40,893 nucleotides of DNA from NCBI GenBank assembly GCA_029862205.1, contig JAOTXT010000037.1:1-40893 (forward strand). The letters are read 5' to 3'. Under the pieces are notes generated by a model. That model searched no databases. It was not told where the DNA came from and was given only the letters and a program-made list of their open reading frames with translations. Shown one piece after another: positions 8,766 through 16,052 of the stretch. The DNA is from Paracoccaceae bacterium (GTDB lineage Bacteria; Pseudomonadota; Alphaproteobacteria; Rhodobacterales; Rhodobacteraceae). The position numbers and the translations under genes were made by a program. Positions within the stretch are counted from its first letter, which is position 1, and each line of letters starts with the position of its first letter.

Positions 8766-9116
8766 CTAGAATTCCGTCGCTAGCTCGGCCATGCAGGCAT
8801 TGGCTACAGCACGGTCCGGCTCGGTCGAGCCTGGCATCGTCGCCCAGCCGACGTCCATAACGATCGGGCTGCGCTCGTAGGTGCTTGATTCCTTCAGCTT
8901 GGCCATCGTCGCTGTCGATTGCGGATCTTTGCGCGCCTGCGCGACGCAGATCGGCGCAAGCGCCGCCACGACCGCGCTACTCGCCTGATCCGAGGCCATC
9001 ACTTCGGCTTTGCTACCGGTGACCCAGCCGCCCCATGTAAAGCCGGTAATCGCCATCGCGACTGCTCCTACAATACCGCCCCATAGGGCGGGTTTCGTCC
9101 AAGCCGGGATATTCAT
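8766..9116 (-). CDS. Small membrane-anchored conserved hypothetical protein
   Basis: 116 residues. One N-terminal transmembrane helix (about residues 11-33, rich in Gly/Ala/Val: WGGIVGAVAMAITGFTWGGW) is followed by a soluble domain of about 80 residues containing a single Cys (APICVAQ) and a second near the end (NACMAEL). The GFTWGGWVTG...VVAALAPICV...GWATMPGS pattern is one I associate with a widespread alphaproteobacterial family without assigned function. A good ribosome site (AAAGGAAAA) precedes the ATG. The Cys pair could form a disulfide in the periplasm. The gene is preceded by an AT-rich stretch that probably contains its promoter. Confidence 0.75.
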   Translation of the reverse strand: MNIPAWTKPALWGGIVGAVAMAITGFTWGGWVTGSKAEVMASDQASSAVVAALAPICVAQARKDPQSTATMAKLKESSTYERSPIVMDVGWATMPGSTEPDRAVANACMAELATEF

Positions 9117-9352
9117 CTGATTTTCCTTTCAGGATAGAAAGATTTTTTCACATTATATTCTCCAGATTATGTCTAGGCGATTTAACTCAAAAATAATACA
9201 TAAATAATTTTGCGCGCAAGTTTGGTAAAATATGCTGATAATAATCTGCATTAACCATCTAAATATTGACCGCGAAGCGAACACGTCAGCTGTTTTATAG
9301 GCCGCAATTGTTCACAATCCGGCAATGGCACACGCAACAATCGAAGTGACTG
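9117..9352. other. AT-rich spacer upstream of the small membrane protein gene
   Basis: This stretch is much richer in A/T than its surroundings, for example AAAAATAATACATAAATAAT near 9190-9210. It probably carries the promoter of the minus-strand gene ending at 8766. I see no gene in it. I do not mark -35/-10 boxes because several AT-rich candidates fit equally well. Confidence 0.45.
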
Positions 9353-9510
9353 CTTCGGGTCAGGAATAGGCATAGCGCGTAACCTTTGAACATCCGGATT
9401 GCCCCACATTGCTGCCATTCGAACGCGGTGCAGCATCCGTTAGTTTGGGCTCAAACCGGGCCTTCGCTGCGACATAGTCGGATGGCAGCTCAGGGTCGTT
9501 CGCGCCGGTT
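9353..9510 (+). repeat. Interspersed repeat, copy E (left half)
   Basis: A left-half copy with CGGGTCAGGAATAGGCATAG, CCATTCGAACGCGGTGCAGC, and TAGTTTGGGCTCAAACCGGG followed by CCTTCGCTGCGAC, ending near a GCTCAGGGTCGTTCGCG block. The right-half blocks are not present downstream. The rest of the spacer, to 9766, has no gene I can support. A stop-free minus-strand stretch of about 55 codons at 9486-9660 (QITDALIVGTQFGRFPALGI) has a coding-like composition and may be a relic. Confidence 0.7.
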
Positions 9511-9766
9511 AGTGACGGACCCGAAAAAGACTTCGATCCCAAGTGCCGGGAATCGGCCAAATTGCGTGCCGACGATCAGCGCATCGGTTATCTGCCCAAG
9601 ATCACGAGTCGCGCAATCGAATTTCCACACAGCCTCGGTCAGAGAACAACCCGCCCGCTGGCAAGAACCAACGCCAGCAGGTGATCACGATAGGCGTCAC
9701 CCACGACCCGGGCGAGTCCCTAGACCAAAACAGTTTCAATCCGACACAGTCTGATCCGGTTTTGCT

Positions 9767-10390
9767 CTAAAGGGGCATCACCGTGAACGCCGAGCCAAGT
9801 GTTCCAAACTTCGCTGCCCTCGCGACGATAGCCTGAAACTCATCGGAAGTCCCCACGGTATCCAGCACCTCCGCCCAATGGTCTACCGAGCGGAACTGGT
9901 ACGACAAGGTCATGCTGCTCAGGTTCTCGCCTGTGACTGGCAGCAGACCAACGACTTGAACGTCTGCCTTGGACACAAGCTTTGAGGCCTGTGTGAGAAG
10001 TTTCATCGCATCGGCCACCTTGTCCCGGGCGAGCGCGTATTGGCGAACGTGCGAACAGGGGTGCGTGTCCCACTGAGTATTGCCATGGACAGTTCTAAGA
10101 ATGTCTCGCGCAACCACGATATCGGCGCCGGGATTCGCTTCACGCTCACGCCAGAACTCGGTGTGAGCCGGATCGTTGTTGATTGCTTGAAACGCCTTCA
10201 CCGCTGCGCGGAAATCCGCGTAACCGCGGAGGAGCACGACACAACCGGTATTAGGGCCGGAAATCACGCTGGCAACCTTCACGGAGGCGCCGTGCCTGGA
10301 GTAGATTCCTCCGAGTTGTCGGGCTCTGTTCTCTGCCATCAGGCGCTTGCCCGGGTGGGGCCTGGCCATTGTGTGCGCAACGACTGTCAT
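9767..10390 (-). CDS. Conserved hypothetical protein with two ferredoxin-like (ABM-type) domains
   Basis: About 207 residues that appear to form two successive halves of ~100 residues. Each has the alternating beta-alpha-beta pattern of the dimeric alpha/beta-barrel superfamily (first half VVAHTMARPHPGK...FWREREA; second half HVRQYALARDK...SFAF-like end SAFTVMPL). Such proteins are usually small-molecule-binding or accessory proteins; I cannot name a reaction. The start at 10390 is chosen because GGAGGAAG lies just upstream; a frame from 10414 would add eight residues. It is divergent from the molybdoenzyme gene at 10773, with a 382-bp spacer between them, so the two may be co-regulated, but nothing in the sequence proves it. 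Confidence 0.72.
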   Translation of the reverse strand: MTVVAHTMARPHPGKRLMAENRARQLGGIYSRHGASVKVASVISGPNTGCVVLLRGYADFRAAVKAFQAINNDPAHTEFWREREANPGADIVVARDILRTVHGNTQWDTHPCSHVRQYALARDKVADAMKLLTQASKLVSKADVQVVGLLPVTGENLSSMTLSYQFRSVDHWAEVLDTVGTSDEFQAIVARAAKFGTLGSAFTVMPL

Positions 10391-10772
10391 ATCTTCCTCC
10401 AATGTGTTCGGCATTCCCCATTACTTTCCCTCCTCCGGATCAAGGCCGACTTGGGTGACGATCAATCCAAGATTCCCGCATGCAGCTTATCAGATGTCCG
10501 CATTGAGGTTGAAATCCTGCAATCGCCCTCCAGGTTGCTAGACGTAGGCAAAGGTCGCTGCCTTCAAAGCACCGAAGACCCGAGTTGGGTCAAAGGCACG
10601 CGCACCTGGCCTTCAATACATTGGTCTACGTTGGAGTGCTCAGCGGACATCCGTAGATATAGTCCGGAGGGCAGCTCTGGGCCGAAAGCGTGAGCTACGG
10701 CATTTGACGTGGAGTGTAGGGTCGTATCCGATACGCAGCGAAGACGGACCGTCCGGCGGAGGCGTTCAGGCG
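10391..10772. other. Divergent intergenic region
   Basis: This 382-bp spacer separates the minus-strand hypothetical gene from the plus-strand molybdoenzyme gene. It must contain promoters for both. I see no gene, no clear terminator and no repeat-family copy. The upstream edge of the molybdoenzyme frame (10704-10772) may be translated if the TTG at 10704 is used. Confidence 0.5.
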
Positions 10773-13112
10773 TTGACTACCTACCGAGTGATCGACAATC
10801 CATCCGGCGATCGGCGCGCGTTGCGGAGGTTCGAAGACCCACGCCTGTTGACCGGTGCAGCGCAATTCGTTGACGACTTGGTACCAGCGGGGTCACTGGT
10901 CTTGTATGTCGTGCGCTCGCCGCACGCCCATGCCGAGATTGTCGCCGTTTCGACCGGCGGTGCTGCGAAAGTTGATGGCGTTTTGGGCGTCTTCACAGCG
11001 ACTGATCTGGCCGCGGACGGGTTGGGCTCGTTACCCTGCAATCTGGTTTTCAATACCGGAGGTAAGCCTTACGTGCCGCCCCGACTGCCACTAGCGGTAG
11101 ATCGGGTTCGGCATGTCGGCGATCCTGTCGCTTTTTTAGTCGCCGAGAGCCTCTACGCGGCGGCCGAGGCTGCTGAACTGGTCGACGTGGACTACGAAAC
11201 ACTCCCCGCGGTCGTCAGTTCCGAGGCAGCAATCCACAAGAGCGCCGCGCAAATCTGGGCGGAAGCGCCTGGCAACCGGGCTTACCGGTTCCGCAAGGGC
11301 GATTTCGAAGCGACCGAGGCTGCGCTCCAAGCTGCTGATCACGTTGTCATGCTTGACTTAGTAAACAATCGACTTTGCCCGGCGCCGATCGAACCACGTT
11401 GCGCGTTCGCGACGTGGGACGCCGCATCCGACAGCTACGAGCTGGTGGCTAGTGCATCGTCGGTTCACAAGATCCGGAACGAACTTGCGGAGGGCGTGCT
11501 CCGAATCCCACCGGATCGCTTGCGCGTTCGAGCGCCCGAGGTCGGCGGTGGGTTCGGGATCAAGAACATCCCCTACCCGGAATACGCAATGCTGCTTTGG
11601 GCCGCGCGGCGCTTTGAGCGCCCCATCCACTGGAGTGCCGATCGGATAGAAGATTTCGCCACCGCCGCCCATGGCCGCGCCAACGTCACGACCGCCCGCC
11701 TTGGCCTCAACCGTGAGGGCCAGTTCGTGGCGCTTCAAGTCGAGACGCTGGCGGATCTCGGGGCCTATGTCTCGTCCAATGGCCCCGGCAGTTCGACCAA
11801 CGCGCCGTCGACTGCAATGGGCGGGCTCTACGACATCCCGGCGATCTCGATGGACGTGACGGGGGTCTTCACCAACACGACACCGGTCGATGCCTATCGC
11901 GGGGCGGGAAAGCCGGAGGCGAATTACATCATCGAGCGCCTAATCGATGTCGCGGCAGCCGATCTGGGGATGAACCGGATCGATCTGCGGCGCCACAACC
12001 TGATTGCAACATTCCCAAATCGCACAGCGCTGGGCCAGCAGATCGATTCCGGAGACTTTCGCGGCAATCTCGAACGTGCGCTTGAGGCTGCCGATTTCGT
12101 TGGCACGGACGCCCGCAAGGCCGAGGCCCGCACTCGCGGCATGCTGCGGGGGATCGGCATCGGTTGTTTCCTCGAGACCGCCCGCGGCCAGCCGCGTGAA
12201 GAAGCATGGGTCCGCTTCGGGAATGATGAGAAGATCGAACTGGCGCTCGGCACCCATTCGATTGGGCAGGGGCACGAGACAAGCTTCGCGCAACTGGCGG
12301 CCGAGCATCTGAGTCTGCCGCTCGAGGCGTTCCGCTTGGTCCATGGTGACACGGCCACAGTCCCGCGCGGCGGGGGACACGGGGGTGCGCGCTCACTCCA
12401 TATGGGCGGGACGGCGCTGGTGCTCGCGGTCGAGGACGTGCTGGCCAAGGCGCAGCCGATTGCGGCGCGTTTGCTGCAACTGCCTGCTGACGAGGTCACC
12501 TATTCTGAGGGCGCCTTCCGGTCGCTGCGCGGCGAAGGACAAGCAGTCGATCTTCTCGCAGTCGCTTGGGCATCGCGCGAGATGGCGGGTGAGGGCCCCT
12601 TGCAGGGACATGGCGACAATCGCTCGGACATCTTCACTTACCCGAACGGCTGTCATGTGGCCGAGGTGGAGATCGACCCCGCGACTGGCCGCACTACCCT
12701 GGAGAGCTATTTGGCCGTCGATGATTACGGCACGCTGGTCAATCCGCTGCTGACCGAGGGGCAGGTTCATGGTGGCCTGGCTCAGGGCATCGGCCAGGCA
12801 TTGATGGAAGGCGTCGTCTACGATTCCCAATCCGGAGAACTGCTCTCGGCCAGTTTCATGGATTACACCCTGCCGCGCGGTGACAATCTGCCCAGCTTCG
12901 ACATCCGCTTCGTCGAGATTCCGACAATGGCCAATCCGATCGGCTCGAAGGGCGCCGGACAGGCCGGCACGATCGGCGCGCCACAAACCGTGATGAATGC
13001 GGTGATGGATGCGCTCGCACCTCTCGGCATCCGACACGTCGACATGCCGGCAACGCCATCGCGTGTGTTTGGGGCGATTGCGGACACTCATTCGACCTCG
13101 GGCAAGGTCTAG
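10773..13112 (+). CDS. Xanthine dehydrogenase family molybdopterin-binding (CoxL-like) subunit, orphan, active-site Glu replaced by Gln
   Basis: The large, molybdenum-cofactor subunit of a xanthine dehydrogenase/aldehyde oxidase/CO dehydrogenase-type hydroxylase. It starts RRFEDPRLLTG near residue 18, then has the N-terminal hammerhead domain, GGGFGIKN near residue 257, the form-II-type loop AYRGAG near residue 373, and the C-terminal Moco-binding region. The usual catalytic Glu in GxGE-AGTIGAP is Gln730 here (codon 12960-12962 is CAG; local sequence KGAGQAGTIGAP). About 779 residues, normal. TTG 10773 with GGAGG 10 nt upstream is preferred; TTG 10704 is also in frame. The FAD-binding and 2Fe-2S subunits normally encoded next to it are absent on both sides, so it must use partners from elsewhere, or be non-standard or inactive. 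Confidence 0.9.
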   Translation: MTTYRVIDNPSGDRRALRRFEDPRLLTGAAQFVDDLVPAGSLVLYVVRSPHAHAEIVAVSTGGAAKVDGVLGVFTATDLAADGLGSLPCNLVFNTGGKPYVPPRLPLAVDRVRHVGDPVAFLVAESLYAAAEAAELVDVDYETLPAVVSSEAAIHKSAAQIWAEAPGNRAYRFRKGDFEATEAALQAADHVVMLDLVNNRLCPAPIEPRCAFATWDAASDSYELVASASSVHKIRNELAEGVLRIPPDRLRVRAPEVGGGFGIKNIPYPEYAMLLWAARRFERPIHWSADRIEDFATAAHGRANVTTARLGLNREGQFVALQVETLADLGAYVSSNGPGSSTNAPSTAMGGLYDIPAISMDVTGVFTNTTPVDAYRGAGKPEANYIIERLIDVAAADLGMNRIDLRRHNLIATFPNRTALGQQIDSGDFRGNLERALEAADFVGTDARKAEARTRGMLRGIGIGCFLETARGQPREEAWVRFGNDEKIELALGTHSIGQGHETSFAQLAAEHLSLPLEAFRLVHGDTATVPRGGGHGGARSLHMGGTALVLAVEDVLAKAQPIAARLLQLPADEVTYSEGAFRSLRGEGQAVDLLAVAWASREMAGEGPLQGHGDNRSDIFTYPNGCHVAEVEIDPATGRTTLESYLAVDDYGTLVNPLLTEGQVHGGLAQGIGQALMEGVVYDSQSGELLSASFMDYTLPRGDNLPSFDIRFVEIPTMANPIGSKGAGQAGTIGAPQTVMNAVMDALAPLGIRHVDMPATPSRVFGAIADTHSTSGKV

Positions 13113-13123
13113 ACCACTAATGA

Positions 13124-13140
13124 AGGGGATCTGCTCCCCT
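13124..13140 (+). terminator. Short GC-rich hairpin after the molybdoenzyme gene
   Basis: A 6-bp stem (AGGGGA/TCCCCT) with a 5-nt loop begins 12 nt after the stop codon. It is not followed by a clear T-run, so it is at best a weak intrinsic terminator or an RNA 3'-end stabiliser. Confidence 0.3.
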
Positions 13141-13273
13141 GTGCTGAGCTTAAATTGGTGACAATGATCGAAGGGCAGGTGGAGACCGAGGGGAACTAGC
13201 AGCGAGCGAGACATTCGCGAGAGCCATCGGCGACCGAACGACAGGAAAGGACCGCCCCGCAGGCCCTAACCGC

Positions 13274-13456
13274 TCAAGAGATCTCGCGCTCGCAACGAAT
13301 GTCCGCAAACGGGAATGCGATCGCAGCATTGTGGGGTGCTCGCGGAGGGCCATCACCTCTGGGCCCCGAGATTTCTAAGTAACGAATGGGAATGCCGAAG
13401 ACGGCATGGACTTCTTGGCGGCTAAGTAGCCGATCCGGGTTAAGATCGTTTGTCAT
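13274..13456 (-). CDS. AlpA/excisionase-like helix-turn-helix protein
   Basis: A 60-residue protein whose first half, DRLLSRQEVHAVFGIPIRYLE, has the layout of the MerR-like HTH used by AlpA and excisionase-type proteins. In those proteins LLSxxEVxxxFGI leads into the recognition helix, and the second half reads as the usual short wing plus final helix (FPFADIRCE). Such proteins bind DNA near attachment sites or act as small regulators of integrated elements. The ATG at 13456 is internal to a slightly longer TTG-initiated frame. It follows the unrecognised gene at 13558-14316 on the same strand, with a perfect 12-bp inverted repeat between them. It may mark the left side of an integrated element whose recombinase lies near 40.4 kb; that link is inference. 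Confidence 0.6.
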   Translation of the reverse strand: MTNDLNPDRLLSRQEVHAVFGIPIRYLEISGPRGDGPPRAPHNAAIAFPFADIRCEREIS

Positions 13457-13522
13457 GAGTTCGCTCCAACGCTCATTCAATCGCGTTGGTCATCATCGAG
13501 TTTCGTTTTGCTCAAATCACTC

Positions 13523-13549
13523 AGGACATGAGCAATCTGCTCATGTCCT
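13523..13549. promoter_or_regulatory. Perfect 12-bp inverted repeat with 3-nt loop
   Basis: AGGACATGAGCA and TGCTCATGTCCT flank the loop ATC. It lies 8 nt beyond the stop of the minus-strand gene 13558-14316 and about 65 nt before the HTH gene. In RNA it would be a stable hairpin, without a U-run on either side. It could be a transcription stop, an RNA stabiliser, or an operator for the small HTH protein. Confidence 0.6.
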
Positions 13550-13557
13550 TATAAGAT

Positions 13558-14316
13558 TCACAATTCACCGGACCTGCGTGCGTCCGCGATATACGCCCGA
13601 ATTCTGTCGGGGCTTAGATAATTGCCCTTTCCCTTGAGCAATTCCGGCAGCCACATTGCTTCGATCTTACGGGCTGTTTCGCTGTCGTTTCTCTCCAACT
13701 TCGGGTCATCTGCGTAGAGCTGCTTTGCGGCTTTGATGATGGTCCTGCGCTTTTTCATTGTCGCGCGACGGTGGGCCTTCTGCGCTTCCTTGCGACCGAG
13801 TTCCCTGCCTTCGAACACACGATAGCCTGCAAGCGCAGCCTCTTGGTGTTTGGAGTTCCAACCGGCTCGCTCGACAATTCTCGCGAGGCGCATTGCCGCT
13901 TCAATCCGATCGTCCTCCGTGGCATCAATTTTTTTCATCTGCCACGCTCGATGAATCGCCTCGGCCATATACCAGTCCATGGAGTCGTACTCGCAAGAGG
14001 CTTTCACAAAAGCGGATGCGAGATAGGCATTAGATTCACCGATCGTCTCGCTCGGTATGCCAACCGGTCCCGCATCTTCCCAAGTTCCATCGGCAAGCCG
14101 CGTCACTTGTCTGGTTTCGTCGCTTGGCAATCCCCTTTCGTCGAGCTCTTCCCGAAATGCGGCCACGGTGGCATCGAGGGCCTCACGCAACGTCCAGTAC
14201 GAACTCGGATTCGATAGACCTTCCGCAGGATCCTTTAATGACGCGGCATTGTCGTCCGGTGTAATTGTTCCGTCCTTTACTTCAGTAAGGCCGGTGCCTT
14301 TAAAGGTGGTTTTCAT
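13558..14316 (-). CDS. Hypothetical protein, island-associated, unrecognised
   Basis: 252 residues; I recognise no family. The N-terminal ~45 residues are polar and probably disordered. The middle is mostly helical (YWTLREALDATVAAFREEL; AYLASAFVKASCEYDSMDWY; a helix pair through MRLARIVERAGW). The C-terminal third is strongly basic (KEAQKAHRRATMKKRRTII) and ends in an HTH-like segment, YLSPDRIRAYIADARR, which suggests nucleic-acid binding. ATG 14316 is chosen for a GAGAGA ribosome site about 7 nt upstream; a frame from 14445 would add 43 poorly conserved-looking residues. It lies upstream of the small HTH gene on the same strand. The context suggests an element-borne accessory or DNA-associated protein; the function is unknown. 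Confidence 0.65.
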   Translation of the reverse strand: MKTTFKGTGLTEVKDGTITPDDNAASLKDPAEGLSNPSSYWTLREALDATVAAFREELDERGLPSDETRQVTRLADGTWEDAGPVGIPSETIGESNAYLASAFVKASCEYDSMDWYMAEAIHRAWQMKKIDATEDDRIEAAMRLARIVERAGWNSKHQEAALAGYRVFEGRELGRKEAQKAHRRATMKKRRTIIKAAKQLYADDPKLERNDSETARKIEAMWLPELLKGKGNYLSPDRIRAYIADARRSGEL

Positions 14317-14643
14317 CGGCGTCTCTCGTGATCCGCGCACATCTTCGCAGCCACCCGTTATGTAACACTCTGCGGAGCGTTTGAGGAAGGCGGCCGTTTC
14401 CGGAGCCCCCCGTGTAGCGTAAGCCGCAGTCGCCGGTTTGCGCACGGCGATTGTTTCCGGCGCTGCTGGTCTCCAGCCGAGGGAATACTGGCGTGCCTCG
14501 GCTCAAGTCGTTGCACGAAGTGCCAATTTAGCCGCCAACCTTTTGTCTATCATCATACGTCTCAAAATGATTTCAATCGCCATGGCCTACCCTCATATGG
14601 TACCGCAGGTCGCAGCCATCCCATCCGGAACGGATTTCGCACA
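14317..14643. other. Divergent spacer with an 8-bp hairpin
   Basis: No gene is supported in this 327-bp spacer between the minus-strand hypothetical gene and yghU. AGCCGAGG (14475-14482) and CCTCGGCT (14496-14503) form a perfect inverted repeat with a 13-nt loop. Promoters for both flanking genes are expected here, but none is distinctive. Confidence 0.4.
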
Positions 14644-15513
14644 ATGACAATGCCCTATACGCCGCCGAACGTCTGGAAATGGGAAGGCCAGAAGCAGGGG
14701 CAGTTTTCCAAGACCAACCGCCCTATCGCCGGCGCGACCCACGAAAAGGAGCTGCCCGTCGGCAAACACCCGCTGCAGCTCTATTCGCTCGGCACGCCGA
14801 ACGGAGTGAAGGTCACGGTGCTTCTGGAAGAACTGCTGGCACGCGGCCATGCGGGTGCCGAATACGACGCTTGGCTGATTCGCATCCGCGACGGCGACCA
14901 ATTTGGCAGCGGGTTCGTCGCGGTGAACCCGAACTCCAAGATCCCAGCCCTTATGGACCACAGCACCAATCCACCGACCCGGGTCTTCGAGTCCGGCGCA
15001 ATTCTACTGTACCTGGCGGAGAAATTCGGCGAATTCCTACCCAGCGATCCGGCGAAGCGGCCGGAATGCCTCTCCTGGCTGTTCTGGCAGATCGGCAGCA
15101 CCCCTTATCTCGGCGGCGGCTTTGGCCATTTCTATGCCTACGCGGAGGAAAAACAGCGATACCCCATTGACCGCTACACGATGGAAACCAAGCGTCAGCT
15201 CGACGTGCTCGATCGGCGTCTGGCCGACAACCGCTATCTGTGCGGCGACGAATACACCATCGCAGATATGGCGAGCTGGCCTTGGTATGGCGGGCTTGTC
15301 ATCTTCGACCAGTATGGGGCGGAGGAGTTCCTTGATGCCAGGTCCTACAGCAATGTGCTGCGCTGGGCGGAGGAGATCCACGCCCGCGCGCCTGTCAAGC
15401 GCGGCCGCATGGTGAACCGCGTGCGGGGCGAACTGCACGAACAGCTCCGTGAACGCCATGACGCCGAGGACTTCGAGACGAAAACGCAGGACAAGATCGA
15501 GGCGGCGGACTGA
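14644..15513 (+). CDS. yghU: Glutathione-dependent disulfide-bond oxidoreductase (YghU-type glutathione S-transferase)
   Basis: A close relative of E. coli YghU, a nu-class GST that reduces small disulfides and organic peroxides with bound glutathione. The whole chain follows the family: an N-terminal extension PPNVWKWEGQKQG, NRPIAGATHEKELPVGKHPL, the thioredoxin fold with QLYSLGTPNGVKV, NPNSKIPAL and FESGAILLYLAEKFG (glutathione-binding ES pair), then the all-helical domain with LFWQIGSTPYLGGGFGHF and DEYTIADMASWPW. The conserved tail (NRVRGELHEQLRERHDAEDF) is present. 289 residues, full length. The ATG at 14644 is preferred because the family begins MT..YTPP. It sits alone between the hypothetical gene and a truncated permease, and is probably cytosolic redox housekeeping rather than part of the catabolic cluster. 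Confidence 0.95.
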   Translation: MTMPYTPPNVWKWEGQKQGQFSKTNRPIAGATHEKELPVGKHPLQLYSLGTPNGVKVTVLLEELLARGHAGAEYDAWLIRIRDGDQFGSGFVAVNPNSKIPALMDHSTNPPTRVFESGAILLYLAEKFGEFLPSDPAKRPECLSWLFWQIGSTPYLGGGFGHFYAYAEEKQRYPIDRYTMETKRQLDVLDRRLADNRYLCGDEYTIADMASWPWYGGLVIFDQYGAEEFLDARSYSNVLRWAEEIHARAPVKRGRMVNRVRGELHEQLRERHDAEDFETKTQDKIEAAD

Positions 15514-15630
15514 AGGGGCGCAACTGAGCGTCTAAGTGAGCACTGACAAAGTCAGTCTCGTTTCGCCCTGTATGGGATTTCGAGCGCGCTTAGAACATCA
15601 GCTATGAAGGCACGCGGTCTATTCTCTAAA

Positions 15631-15843
15631 TTATTGTAACAAGCCGCCCTCGAACTGCACGAGCACGAGAGAAAAGGCGATCCCAATGAACGATCTCACG
15701 AAGACAATCTGATGCAATGGGTAGCCATCCGACATCTGCTTAATCAGCATGTCGTTAACCGAGATCGACAACATTGCGAGCAGAATGAAGAGAACCCCGA
15801 CGGCGGGATTGCTGGATCTTAGGGTGACAGCGGGCGCAGACAT
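15631..15843 (-). pseudogene. Truncated DMT/EamA-family permease (N-terminal remnant)
   Basis: About 70 residues remain of a drug/metabolite transporter (EamA family, normally 280-310 residues and ten helices). The start VTLRSSNPAVGVLFILLAML-type helix 1 and the conserved helix-1/2 connection (MLIKQMSDGYPLHQIVFVRS) are intact, and helix 2 ends with a stop right after FEGGLLQ. No continuation is found in any frame of 15513-15630. The break probably marks a recombination or deletion junction. The DMT assignment rests on the SVNDMLIKQ...RSFIG pattern typical of EamA N-termini. Confidence 0.7.
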
Positions 15844-16052
15844 CACGGGATGATCAGGCGCGCACTAGTGGGGGTCTTGCCTGGCGCCGACCAATTGAAT
15901 GTCGCATTTTGGTTTCAGAGATGCAGTTCGTTGGAGTTTTCTGGCCGATGTTTGGAGAACGAGCCACTTCCTTGCAGCGCGTCTACGTGTGCTGAGTGTG
16001 GGAAGTTTTGGGACGACCAGGCGACATCCCTGTCGATCGAGGAGAGAGTCTT
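15844..16052. other. Spacer upstream of the amidinohydrolase gene
   Basis: This 209-bp region lies between the divergent permease remnant and the amidinohydrolase start. It probably holds the promoter of the latter. A strong ribosome site (GGAGAGAG) ends it. No other element is recognised. Confidence 0.4.

Noticed and set aside
12393-13214. Long open frame of 273 codons on the minus strand within the molybdoenzyme gene
   Set aside because: It is antisense to a well-supported gene and has low-complexity His/Arg-rich sequence. High GC content opens such frames by chance.
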